Below are positions 17,111 to 23,869 of a stretch of 64,000 nucleotides of DNA, piece by piece. The notes under the pieces are model-generated. The model was not told the DNA's origin, did no database searches, and saw nothing but the letters and a program-made list of their open reading frames with translations. Both the position numbers and the translations under genes were made by a program. Origin of the DNA: Halobacteriovorax sp. HLS. Its GTDB lineage: Bacteria > Bdellovibrionota > Bacteriovoracia > Bacteriovoracales > Bacteriovoracaceae. The stretch lies in assembly GCF_004006665.1 (NCBI RefSeq), contig NZ_QOCL01000012.1, forward strand, positions 145,216 through 209,215. The letters run 5' to 3'. Positions within the stretch are counted from its first letter, which is position 1, and each line of letters opens with the position of its first letter.

Positions 17111-17584
17111 GTGAATAAATTTACATTAATAAGTTCAGTCATTCTTTTTTCTCATTCTCTTTCAGCTAAGAAGTTGGAAGATATAAGAATTAAAACAACC
17201 TATAAACGGTCTAAGAAGATTTGGGGTGTTTACACACTTAAAAATCAAAAATGGACTTTAGGTAAGAAGAAGCATGTTGAAGGGGCCAAAGATGATCATG
17301 TACTTCTTCGTAAAAAAGGTAAACTAGTTTTCATTGGCCCTGAGTTTAAAGAGGGACTAATTAGCTACGACGTTAAAGCAATACCATATTCAACCGTTGG
17401 TAAAAAGAAGTTCAAAATTCAACCAGAAAATTTTGAGAAACTGAAATTCAAAAAATCTCCACTTATGAATAAGAGTAAAACTTATCATACAACTGAGTTT
17501 CGTTGCTCTAGTAAGTGGAGTGAAATTGAATGTATTCAAGTTCTTTCCCCAATCGCTAAAATTGGATCATCTTTGAATAACTAA
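17111..17584 (+). CDS. small basic exported protein under a sigma-54 promoter
   Basis: This is 157 residues from the GTG at 17111, which has GAGG six bases upstream and gives a signal peptide MNKFTLISSVILFSHSLSA. A GTG five codons earlier (17096) coincides with the predicted transcription start and is rejected. The mature protein is very lysine-rich (KKLEDIRIKTTYKRSKK, FKKSPLMNKSKT) and may bind acidic polymers. Two cysteines near the C terminus (FRCSSKWSEIECIQ) could form a disulfide. No family is recognised. The 3' end overlaps the minus-strand small ORF by 4 bp. Confidence 0.75.
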   Translation: MNKFTLISSVILFSHSLSAKKLEDIRIKTTYKRSKKIWGVYTLKNQKWTLGKKKHVEGAKDDHVLLRKKGKLVFIGPEFKEGLISYDVKAIPYSTVGKKKFKIQPENFEKLKFKKSPLMNKSKTYHTTEFRCSSKWSEIECIQVLSPIAKIGSSLNN

Positions 17585-17736
17585 CGATTTCGTAATAGAT
17601 TTTCCATTTCAATTTTCTCATCCAGATTCGTTGGAGCTTTCTGCTCTAAAGATAAAAAACTCTCTATTTCATTATCCTGTGAATCATTTATTTTAGTGAG
17701 AAGAATTTTGAATAAATTTACTAGCTTTGCAATCAT
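17581..17736 (-). CDS. 51-residue small protein
   Basis: The minus-strand frame from the ATG at 17736 has a good ribosome site (TTGGAG, six-base spacing) and runs 51 codons to a TAG. The product starts with a short hydrophobic helix (MIAKLVNLFKILLTKI) and continues with an acidic, helical tail (DNEIESFLSLEQKAPTNLDE and KIEMENLLRNR). The layout, a short N-terminal helix plus a FLS...LD..IEMENLLR tail, loosely recalls small proteins such as DUF3563, but the match is weak. The SD and codon content make translation plausible. Confidence 0.5.
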   Translation of the reverse strand: MIAKLVNLFKILLTKINDSQDNEIESFLSLEQKAPTNLDEKIEMENLLRNR

Positions 17737-17830
17737 AAATACTCCAAGGTTATATGTAATGGAGTTTAAATTATTTAATGAAAAAGTAACGTTACGTTTT
17801 TGTTAGGTAGGTTAGAACTTTATTAAACAC

Positions 17831-18052
17831 TTACTTATTTAAATCAAGAAGGGCCGAAAGAGTAGGATTCTTTTTTACAAACGTAAATTGCATCGGATTT
17901 TCTTTTTTCTTATTTTGTTTTTTTAACTGAGTTTTCTGTACGGATTTTTTTACTTCTTGTTGTGTTGGAATTTTAAAATTCTTTGTTGCGATTACATTTA
18001 GCGTAAGAATTAAAATTATGAGTGATTGTATTTTTAAAAAGTCTTTAAGCAT
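17831..18052 (-). CDS. 73-residue lysine-rich exported or membrane-anchored small protein
   Basis: The product begins with a hydrophobic segment (LKIQSLIILILTLNVIA), then a strongly basic tail with two KK-rich clusters (KKSVQKTQLKKQNKKKE) and a C-terminal FVKKNPTLSALLDLNK. It could be a small secreted basic peptide or a membrane-anchored one. The ATG at 18052 lacks a strong SD in the AT-rich upstream sequence. No family is recognised, and the reading frame might be fortuitous. Confidence 0.5.
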   Translation of the reverse strand: MLKDFLKIQSLIILILTLNVIATKNFKIPTQQEVKKSVQKTQLKKQNKKKENPMQFTFVKKNPTLSALLDLNK

Positions 18053-18134
18053 ATTTTTTTATAACACACTGTGTTGTTTTGTTCAATTAATATCTTTTGA
18101 TATTGCCTATTAAATATTGATTTAGAATAAAGAT

Positions 18135-18160
18135 CTAGTGGTCATAAATTGACTAGCTTG
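18135..18160. repeat. dyad repeat TAGTGGTCAYAAATTGACYRG, copy 1
   Basis: The 21-bp motif at 18136-18156 contains GTCA-N5-TGAC arms and recurs at 20004-20024 with only three transitions. Both copies are intergenic in the same exported-protein region. It could be an operator or a dispersed intergenic repeat. Confidence 0.6.
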
Positions 18161-18265
18161 TTTATTCTCATTTTCTAAAAAAAAAAGCGTAAGTGTTTGA
18201 ATTTAATAAACTTTTCAGTATTTCTTTTTTTTCTGTTAAATCTAGGTTCAAGGGTAGTACCTTAT

Positions 18266-18320
18266 TTCGTAAATCTCTAATATATTACGAATTCAGAAGC
18301 AGAGCAGGGTCTCGCTCTGC
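18266..18320. other. two consecutive hairpins downstream of the alpha/beta hydrolase gene
   Basis: TTCGTAA (18266-18272) pairs with TTACGAA (18285-18291), and GCAGAGC (18299-18305) pairs with GCTCTGC (18314-18320). They lie just past the stop of the minus-strand hydrolase gene. The G+C-rich stem could end its transcript, although no T-run follows on that strand. Confidence 0.5.
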
Positions 18321-18331
18321 CGTCTCGAAGA

Positions 18332-19201
18332 TTATAATGAATGGCAAATTCGTTTAAGTGTATGTTTTCCGTCGAGAAAGTCTCCAGACTCTTGTCTAAC
18401 TTCTAAAGAACCAGACTTTGAAAGACCGTTGTCTAGTTCATGTTTAGACTTCGGACAATGAGTAAGTTTTATTTTTTTATGACCGGAGTCTCTCTGATAA
18501 TTAACCCATTTGTGAATTTTGTGAGTCTTCACATATTTATCATCAAAAGAAGCTGAGAACACAAGTGCTTCTATATGCGCTGGTATTTTTTTGAAGGACT
18601 TTCTTCCTTCGAGAATTAGGTTCATCCCAAAAGCAGGTTTTAGGAGTGGCTCTTTAGGTGAAATTGTACGATTAAAAAATTGTTCATCATCTGTTAAGGT
18701 TTCATTTGTTATAGTACAGTATTTATTTCCTGGACAAATTTTTACTCCAACGCCAGGAGCATAGAGAATTAAAGAGTCAATCTCTTTAATTAGATTTTTA
18801 GAGAAGTAGTCTTGAATAGCTCTTATTGCTAGAATCCCACCAGTAGACCATCCTGCAATCACTAGTTTCTTATCTCTGTTACTTCTATGTTCATTAAGTA
18901 CCTTTTCGGCAATATTAGATAATCTTTTAAGTGTATAAAAATTCAAGTCATCCACTTTCGATGTAAATGTTCTTCCGTGGTCTGGATAGTCAAAACTTAT
19001 TACGTTATAGCCTCTCTTTGTCCATTCACTAAATAGGCGTGGATGATTCTCTAGGTTGTCTCCAAGTCCATGTAGATAAAGGACATCACCAACATGTGTT
19101 TGGTCCGTTCTTATGATTTCATCATAGATTTGAGTTTTTTGAATCGCCTGTGCTGGAATGGCCATTGCTAAGAATACTAAGATTTTAATTATGTTTTTCA
19201 T
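18332..19201 (-). CDS. exported alpha/beta hydrolase
   Basis: This is 289 residues from the ATG at 19201, which opens a signal peptide (MKNIIKILVFLAMAIPAQA). The body has the HG oxyanion motif LYLHGLGDN, FDYPDHGRT, and the nucleophile elbow GWSTGG with the catalytic Ser, then a late KSKHELD histidine. This places it in the serine aminopeptidase/monoacylglycerol-lipase-like hydrolases. Four or more cysteines fit a periplasmic, disulfide-containing enzyme. The substrate is unknown; host lipids or esters are possible in a predator. No SD is visible, and an ATG six codons upstream is an alternative. Confidence 0.85.
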   Translation of the reverse strand: MKNIIKILVFLAMAIPAQAIQKTQIYDEIIRTDQTHVGDVLYLHGLGDNLENHPRLFSEWTKRGYNVISFDYPDHGRTFTSKVDDLNFYTLKRLSNIAEKVLNEHRSNRDKKLVIAGWSTGGILAIRAIQDYFSKNLIKEIDSLILYAPGVGVKICPGNKYCTITNETLTDDEQFFNRTISPKEPLLKPAFGMNLILEGRKSFKKIPAHIEALVFSASFDDKYVKTHKIHKWVNYQRDSGHKKIKLTHCPKSKHELDNGLSKSGSLEVRQESGDFLDGKHTLKRICHSL

Positions 19202-19343
19202 TCGAAAAACATAGCACATATATGTATTTAGAAATCAAATTAGTAAAAATTATATCCCTGCCTTTAAAATGACTATTGTTTAGACGTTAACGAGTATCTT
19301 TTACACTTTATTTCAAATAATCAGTAACTTATGGGCTGATCTA

Positions 19344-19360
19344 TTGGCACTCATTTTGCC
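19344..19360 (+). promoter_or_regulatory. sigma-54 promoter upstream of the exported protein gene at 19486
   Basis: TTGGCAC-N5-TTGC with GG at 19346-19347 and GC at 19358-19359 is an exact -24/-12 match. Transcription would start near 19371, 115 nt before the ATG. A TATAAT at 19364-19369 lies at only 14 bp from TTGGCA, too close for a sigma-70 promoter. Confidence 0.75.
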
Positions 19361-19485
19361 TATTATAATCCTATAGAAGTTTATATTTGTGCTTTTGTCA
19401 TTGAATTATTTCTTTGTAAAAGTCCACTCAGTTTTAAGATTCTAGATATTAATTGATAAGTTAAATAACAATAAAAGAGGTTAAC

Positions 19486-19902
19486 ATGAAAAAAATTTTA
19501 TTAATTACACTTGCCCTATTTAGCGTTCACTCATACTCGCTCGTTGAATCCTATAGTTTTGATAAGTTATCCAGATTTAAACAAAAAGAGATATGTAATA
19601 GTTATGCTCAGTCCTTTGGGCCTGTTATGGATATTGTTAATAATGATGATTCATTAAATGCAAATATTAGAATTACAGATTGCAGGATTACAGATCCAGG
19701 TCAATTTGTAAGTACTTACACAATAACAATTGAAAGTAGTGGGATTGATTGTGAGACAGATAATTATGTCGTAAAAAAGCTATCTAAAAAAATTCACAAT
19801 CATGTTACGCAAACGATTTCAGGAGTAAAGTCTTTTAAAGAACTGGTTCAAGGTTCTAGAGATTATTATGAAGAATATTTAGCGGTTAAGAATTGCCAAT
19901 AG
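19486..19902 (+). CDS. small exported protein of unknown function under a sigma-54 promoter
   Basis: This 138-residue precursor has AGAGG before the ATG and a Sec signal peptide (MKKILLITLALFSVHSYS). The mature domain has four cysteines (EICNSYA, TDCRIT, IDCETD, VKNCQ at the C terminus), consistent with two disulfides. An AQSFGPVMDIVNNDDSLNAN stretch precedes a short beta-rich core. No family is recognised. It is followed by a strong hairpin, so it appears to be a single-gene transcript. Confidence 0.75.
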   Translation: MKKILLITLALFSVHSYSLVESYSFDKLSRFKQKEICNSYAQSFGPVMDIVNNDDSLNANIRITDCRITDPGQFVSTYTITIESSGIDCETDNYVVKKLSKKIHNHVTQTISGVKSFKELVQGSRDYYEEYLAVKNCQ

Positions 19903-19915
19903 TTTAAAATAGAAC

Positions 19916-19953
19916 CTAGTGTTACTTTAGGGAATATGTAACACTAGATTTTC
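19916..19953 (+). terminator. probable terminator after the exported protein gene
   Basis: CTAGTGTTAC (19916-19925) and GTAACACTAG (19938-19947) form a perfect 10-bp stem with a 12-nt loop, followed by ATTTTCT. The stem is strong but the T-run is short. Confidence 0.6.
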
Positions 19954-20003
19954 TACGTTTGCCAAATAACTAATATCTACTTGTATTCTCATTGAGTAGT
20001 ATT

Positions 20004-20026
20004 TAGTGGTCACAAATTGACCGGTT
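20004..20026. repeat. dyad repeat TAGTGGTCAYAAATTGACYRG, copy 2
   Basis: This copy of the motif at 18135-18160 has a perfect GGTCA-N5-TGACC dyad. It lies 90 bp upstream of the sigma-54 promoter at 20098, a normal distance for an enhancer-binding site. Confidence 0.6.
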
Positions 20027-20097
20027 CATTTTAGAACCAATCTGTTTCAAAACCAGAATGACCCCAACTTAACTGATTGATTTTATATATTATTGTT

Positions 20098-20114
20098 TTG
20101 GCACGTCACTTGCT
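20098..20114 (+). promoter_or_regulatory. sigma-54 promoter of the ncRNA candidate
   Basis: TTGGCACG-N4-TTGCT matches the full consensus, including the G after CAC, with GG at 20100-20101 and GC at 20112-20113. Predicted transcription start is near 20125, on the + strand, with no protein-coding gene downstream in that direction before the convergent ankyrin gene. Confidence 0.85.
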
Positions 20115-20124
20115 TATAGGAAGG

Positions 20125-20290
20125 TAACTGGTTGGTACCACGGCCTTGATCAGCAAAACGTAATTGCATCATTCCCACCTTAGCCAACCTCTTTATAATG
20201 ATCCGAATGGGTCTTATCAGAAACTACAAATATCCCATCTTACAATTGCACTTTTTAAACTGATCAAGGCCCTCTTCTACAGCTTTTAAG
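20125..20290 (+). ncRNA. candidate sigma-54-driven structured small RNA
   Basis: A 12-bp perfect inverted repeat, GGCCTTGATCAG (20142-20153) and CTGATCAAGGCC (20260-20271), closes a 106-nt interior. The stem can be extended inward by AAAA/TTTT, GT/AC and AATTG/CAATT pairs. Inside, ATGGG (20206-20210 region) can pair with CCCAT before 20240, leaving CCAACCTCTTTATAATG exposed. CCTCTTT there and CCCTCTTC after the closing stem are complementary to purine-rich ribosome sites of the AAGAGG/AAAGAGG kind, suggesting an antisense mode. The start is set by the sigma-54 promoter; the 3' end is a guess near the TTTT at 20284-20287. It ends against, and may overlap, the 3' end of the ankyrin gene. I do not recognise it as a known RNA family. 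Confidence 0.6.
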
Positions 20291-21197
20291 GAAATAGTTT
20301 TTCAATATTAGAAAAGCCATTCTTGGCCGCAATATCCTTTGGACTAAGACCTTTTGCATTTTTAGCATTTGGCGATGCTTGCGCGGATAAGAGAATTTTT
20401 ACAATTTGATCAAAGCCTTCAGCGCTAGCGTAGTGAAGAGCAGTATTCCCATCGACATCTTTGTCGTTTACAGCGGCTCCGGCCTTTAAAAGTAGCTTTA
20501 CGCTCATCTGGTGACCATTTCTAGAGGCCAGCATTAGATGAGAGAAACTCTTCTTATTCCATTTATGATTGGGATTTGCTCCTTTTGACAGAAGCCTAGA
20601 AACAATATGTTCACTCGAACCACTTAGGGCCATAGTAAGAGCATCTGCACCAAGTTTGTTAGTAGCATGAATGTCAGCACCCTGATCTATCAGATAGTTT
20701 ACGATGTCCTCATTTTCGGTAGAAACGGCTTCCATAATAGGAGTTATTTGATCCTTGTCCGCTATATTCACTCCTGCTTTGAGTTCTTCAATAATATACT
20801 TGATCATCTCGATCTTGCCTTCAAAAGCGGCCCTCGTTAGAAGTGTTCTTCCATCTTCATCGGAGGGAGTATTCACATTTGTTGAGTCAATGCCATTTTC
20901 TTGAATTAATTCTTTAAAATCACTTAGACTACCAGAGCGAAGAACGAGGTCTGCTTTGTGAACAAAGGGGAGGTTGTCGTAACTCTCTTTATGGGCCTGT
21001 TCTTCAATAATCTCATCAATAGATTTCTCTACTTCAATGTCATGATCGTGTTGATGATCTGATTTTGAAGTTTCATTTTGATGATGGTGTTCATGAGTTT
21101 GATGAGTAGGGGGTTGAAAAAAGTAATTCTTCACCGTCAATACGACTAGCCATAGAGTAGAGACGATAAAGAATACTTTGAAAAATCTTAGGTGCAT
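20286..21197 (-). CDS. periplasmic ankyrin-repeat protein, Bd3460-like immunity protein candidate
   Basis: This 303-residue protein has an N-terminal membrane segment or signal (FFKVFFIVSTLWLVVLTV), a histidine-rich linker (HQTHEHHHQN then HQHDHD, about residues 32-55) and about six ankyrin repeats (110-300; DGRTLLTRAA, TPIMEAV, ADALTMAL, SHLMLASRNGH, GNTALHYASAEG, GLSPKDIAAKNG). It lies 9 bp downstream of a family S13 DD-peptidase gene on the same strand. In Bdellovibrio bacteriovorus, Bd3460 is a periplasmic ankyrin protein that binds and silences the S13 DD-endopeptidase encoded next to it (Bd3459), protecting the predator from its own enzyme. Same architecture and neighbour lead me to infer the same job. 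The His-rich linker could bind metal and is not explained by this. Confidence 0.85.
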   Translation of the reverse strand: MHLRFFKVFFIVSTLWLVVLTVKNYFFQPPTHQTHEHHHQNETSKSDHQHDHDIEVEKSIDEIIEEQAHKESYDNLPFVHKADLVLRSGSLSDFKELIQENGIDSTNVNTPSDEDGRTLLTRAAFEGKIEMIKYIIEELKAGVNIADKDQITPIMEAVSTENEDIVNYLIDQGADIHATNKLGADALTMALSGSSEHIVSRLLSKGANPNHKWNKKSFSHLMLASRNGHQMSVKLLLKAGAAVNDKDVDGNTALHYASAEGFDQIVKILLSAQASPNAKNAKGLSPKDIAAKNGFSNIEKLFP

Positions 21198-21206
21198 TTA
21201 CCTAGT

Positions 21207-22529
21207 TTAGCGCATTACCTCGTAAGCAGGGAAGAAAAATTCTTTATTATAATCTACTTTTTCTCCTCCTCCTGAATTATCGATAATCTTTTGGACTATC
21301 TCATCTTGCGCCGCTTTGGCATGACCTTTCCAGCCTCTCATTTGATGAAAGACTCCAAAATACTTATCACCACTCTTCGTGCTGAGTTTACCAGCAAGTG
21401 CAGAGGTGTGAAAAAGCGTACCTGTTTTCGCCATAATGACGTTCTTTAATTTTGGAGAAAGAAATCTCTTTCTTATCGTTGATTTTGTTGCTCCCGAAGA
21501 ATCAATATCACTTCCTGCAACAGCAACAACTTGCTGAAATGATTTTTGATACTCAGTCATGACTTGATTTAAGTCTTCAATTATCTTTACGACAATCGAA
21601 CAAGTGGCATAGTTGTCATTTCTTTGTCCATTCTTATAGCTCGGTAGGCCGGACCCAGAAAAGATTTTAATACTCTTTGATCCCTTATCAAAGTTGGTTC
21701 TATCTATATCAATATTGGGATACCAATTTTCAACTTTTTCTCCAATAAATTTATCAAATTCCTTTTCACCACCTAGCTTATCGAAAACTTCGTCTGCAAT
21801 ATAGTTATTAGATTTGATATTCATTGCTTTTAAGTACTTCACAATCTTTGGTGAGAGATGAATACTTTGCTTTGCTGCAGGATCATTTTCAAATGGGTTC
21901 TTTTCGGAAAATGAAACCTCTTTAACAGATAAGTTTAAATCTTCTAAGCTCTCTCTAATTTCCAAAGCTTTGATTATCTCTTGAGGAGTTTCTTTTATAA
22001 AGTTAGCGTAGGCGAGCTTTAATTTATTCCAGTCAGGAGTGTGAAAGTAGTCTTTTAAATTAGCAGCTGTCCTGGATTTTGTAACAACCAGCGTGTCTCC
22101 GATATAACCTTCGGCATTGGTATAGACTCTGAGATTCTTATCGAATGTAATCTTATCTAATTCTGTAATCCCAAGATTGTTAAGTTGAGAAAGTAGAAAG
22201 AAGAGCTTTCTTTTACTATAAATAGGGTCTTTATCTCCAACAATGTGCAGATGTTTATCTTTTAGAAAGAACTGACTTTCATATTGATACTCAGGAGTGA
22301 GCTTTTCCATGGCCCAGTAAGTAGTGATGAGTTTCGAAATTGAAGCAAGCCTTACTTTCATATGTGGGTTTGAACCTTCGACCTCACCTGTCTCATTTGT
22401 ATGACAAAAGGAGTGATATTGTGGAGACATATTGTAGTTATCTAAAATCTTCTCCCAATCAGTTTTGGCCTGAGAGTTTGCGGATAATAGTAGGCAAGTC
22501 AGTGGGGCAAGTGCCAGTAGTCTATTCAT
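21207..22529 (-). CDS. exported DD-carboxypeptidase/endopeptidase, peptidase S13 (DacB/PBP4 family), Bd3459-like
   Basis: This 440-residue precursor has a signal peptide (MNRLLALAPLTCLLLSANSQA). The penicillin-binding motifs in order are SxxK as ASISK near residue 63-66, SxN as KSNNYIADEVFDKLGG, SGSGLPSY and KTG as MAKTGTLFHTSALAGKL. The pattern SNNYIADE and SGSGL identifies family S13. It lacks the large extra domain of some PBP4 proteins, as do the predatory Bdellovibrio DacBs. Such enzymes decrosslink prey peptidoglycan during entry and rounding of the prey cell. The downstream ankyrin gene follows after 9 bp, so enzyme and proposed inhibitor are co-expressed. Confidence 0.9.
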   Translation of the reverse strand: MNRLLALAPLTCLLLSANSQAKTDWEKILDNYNMSPQYHSFCHTNETGEVEGSNPHMKVRLASISKLITTYWAMEKLTPEYQYESQFFLKDKHLHIVGDKDPIYSKRKLFFLLSQLNNLGITELDKITFDKNLRVYTNAEGYIGDTLVVTKSRTAANLKDYFHTPDWNKLKLAYANFIKETPQEIIKALEIRESLEDLNLSVKEVSFSEKNPFENDPAAKQSIHLSPKIVKYLKAMNIKSNNYIADEVFDKLGGEKEFDKFIGEKVENWYPNIDIDRTNFDKGSKSIKIFSGSGLPSYKNGQRNDNYATCSIVVKIIEDLNQVMTEYQKSFQQVVAVAGSDIDSSGATKSTIRKRFLSPKLKNVIMAKTGTLFHTSALAGKLSTKSGDKYFGVFHQMRGWKGHAKAAQDEIVQKIIDNSGGGEKVDYNKEFFFPAYEVMR

Positions 22530-22745
22530 AGGTATTCCTCAATTAGTTTCTTTCCGAGCAGTGTTATCCCCCAAAAAGTAGAAAATAACAAGGTGCGTTA
22601 TAATAAATACCTATAGCTTCTTAACTTACTGAAATTCCTCGTAAAAATAACAAGAAATTTGCCTCTAGCTGACAATTTCTGGCGCCTAGAAGTCTATTCT
22701 GTAAGTGAGTTAGACATAGGGGTCTAGCTGATCAAGGGAGTCTAT

Positions 22746-23108
22746 ATGACAAATTCTAGAATCCAATTCAATTCAAAGGAGCACTTAGAACTTAAAGAAA
22801 AGGAGTTAAAGGAAATAAGACTCTATATCGAAAGTGCTGCTGATGTTTGTACTAACGATCTGTGGGATCTAAGAATTGATAAAGACCTCTCGCCAATGGA
22901 GTTTTTTAAATTCATGGGAATGGGCAGTCCGATACTTAGAAAAATTCAAGCGATGGTTCAAGAGTCTTCATCGCTAGATCTATGTGATGCTAATATGCTC
23001 TTTAATGAGTTTCTTATGAGAATCTATCATGAGGTTTTCTTCTCACATAGAAATCAAATAATTAGAGAAAAACTCGAAAGTGGACTCTATGATAGGGCAA
23101 GGAACTAA
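22746..23108 (+). CDS. conserved-looking cytosolic helical protein of unknown function
   Basis: This 120-residue protein has no signal peptide or membrane helix. It is almost entirely predicted helix with charged runs (EHLELKEKELKEIRLYIESA), a PMEFFKFMGMGSP loop and a terminal IIREKLESGLYDRARN. An AAGGGAGT ribosome site precedes the ATG. Two copies of TCTAGCTGA lie in the upstream region (22664-22672 and 22723-22731). Its stop overlaps that of the convergent MarC gene by 4 bp. No family is recognised. Confidence 0.75.
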   Translation: MTNSRIQFNSKEHLELKEKELKEIRLYIESAADVCTNDLWDLRIDKDLSPMEFFKFMGMGSPILRKIQAMVQESSSLDLCDANMLFNEFLMRIYHEVFFSHRNQIIREKLESGLYDRARN

Positions 23109-23761
23109 GCGTTTCTAAGTAGGGGAAGAACTTCTCGGATGCCACTAATAACCATTTCAATTGAAATGGCCAAAAGTATAATACCCATGACTCTAGTCAT
23201 GACATTAAGTCCGATCTTCCCCAACTTCTCTCCAATCCGTTTAGAAAATGAGAGAGTGAGCTTTACTATTAGCCCTAGTACTAAGATGCTAACAATTGCT
23301 CCGACCCAATGATAGGTCGTTGTAAAATCTCTAGCGTGAATAATAGAAGTTGAAATTGCTCCAGGACCTGAGATTAGCGGAATGGCCAGTGGTACAATTC
23401 CTAATTCTCGTAGGTCTTGAATGTGAGATATTTCGGCCTCATTTATTTTTGCTTCAGAAGACTGAGCATTTATCATACTAAATGCCATGGAGAATATCAG
23501 CACTCCTCCACCAATTGTAAAAGACGCAATACTAATTCCGAAGAAGAGTAAGATTTTATGTCCAGCTATTAGACTGACTAGAATAGTCGCCATTACGGCC
23601 AATGAACATGAATTTGCAATCTTAATTATTTGGCCCTCACTACTATTTCTCGTAATATTGATAAAAATCGGAATGATTCCAAGTGGATTCAAGATTGAAA
23701 GAAGTGTGATTGAAAACTTCATTATGTCTTCAAAGGCTTGATTGATCATGAGTTCGGCCAT
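23105..23761 (-). CDS. MarC family (UPF0056) integral membrane protein
   Basis: From the ATG at 23761 the product has about 218 residues with six hydrophobic segments. The MarC marks are LSILNPLGIIPIFINIT near the start, the GGGVLIFSMAFSMI segment, VPLAIPLISGPGAIS in the middle and NVMTRVMGIILLAISIEMVISGI at the end. The role of MarC proteins is unsettled; they were once linked to multiple antibiotic resistance, which was not upheld. Upstream in-frame ATGs at 23803 would add a charged extension without homology. No clear SD marks any start. Confidence 0.88.
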   Translation of the reverse strand: MAELMINQAFEDIMKFSITLLSILNPLGIIPIFINITRNSSEGQIIKIANSCSLAVMATILVSLIAGHKILLFFGISIASFTIGGGVLIFSMAFSMINAQSSEAKINEAEISHIQDLRELGIVPLAIPLISGPGAISTSIIHARDFTTTYHWVGAIVSILVLGLIVKLTLSFSKRIGEKLGKIGLNVMTRVMGIILLAISIEMVISGIREVLPLLRNA

Positions 23762-23869
23762 TTTATAGAGAACTATTTTCTCTTTTCTAATTATTAAATT
23801 CAATTTCTCAAAAGCTTATAGACCTATCCGAAGAGAACCTCAAGAGAGTTTTTTTAAGAAGGAAAAGGT

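Larger units (their letters stand above)
19903..20285. other. 383-bp gap holding a terminator hairpin, a dyad repeat, a sigma-54 promoter and a structured RNA
   Basis: In order: 10-bp hairpin at 19916-19947, dyad repeat at 20004-20024, sigma-54 promoter at 20098-20114, and the ncRNA candidate from about 20125. Each is listed separately. A 21-codon frame (ATG at 20198) inside the RNA has no ribosome site and I do not call it. Confidence 0.7.

Noticed and set aside
19344..19369. Sigma-70 promoter TTGGCA with TATAAT
   Set aside because: The spacer is only 14 bp; the exact -24/-12 match with correct GG-N10-GC spacing is the better reading.
20198..20263. 21-codon frame inside the ncRNA candidate
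   Set aside because: It has no ribosome site, and its extent crosses the closing stem; a structured RNA explains the sequence better.
22664..22731. TCTAGCTGA direct repeat with 59-bp spacing, the same spacing as the repeats at 43083-43156
   Set aside because: The motif is short (9 bp) and differs from TTCTAGGACTTAGGT beyond TCTAG; equal spacing is most likely coincidence.
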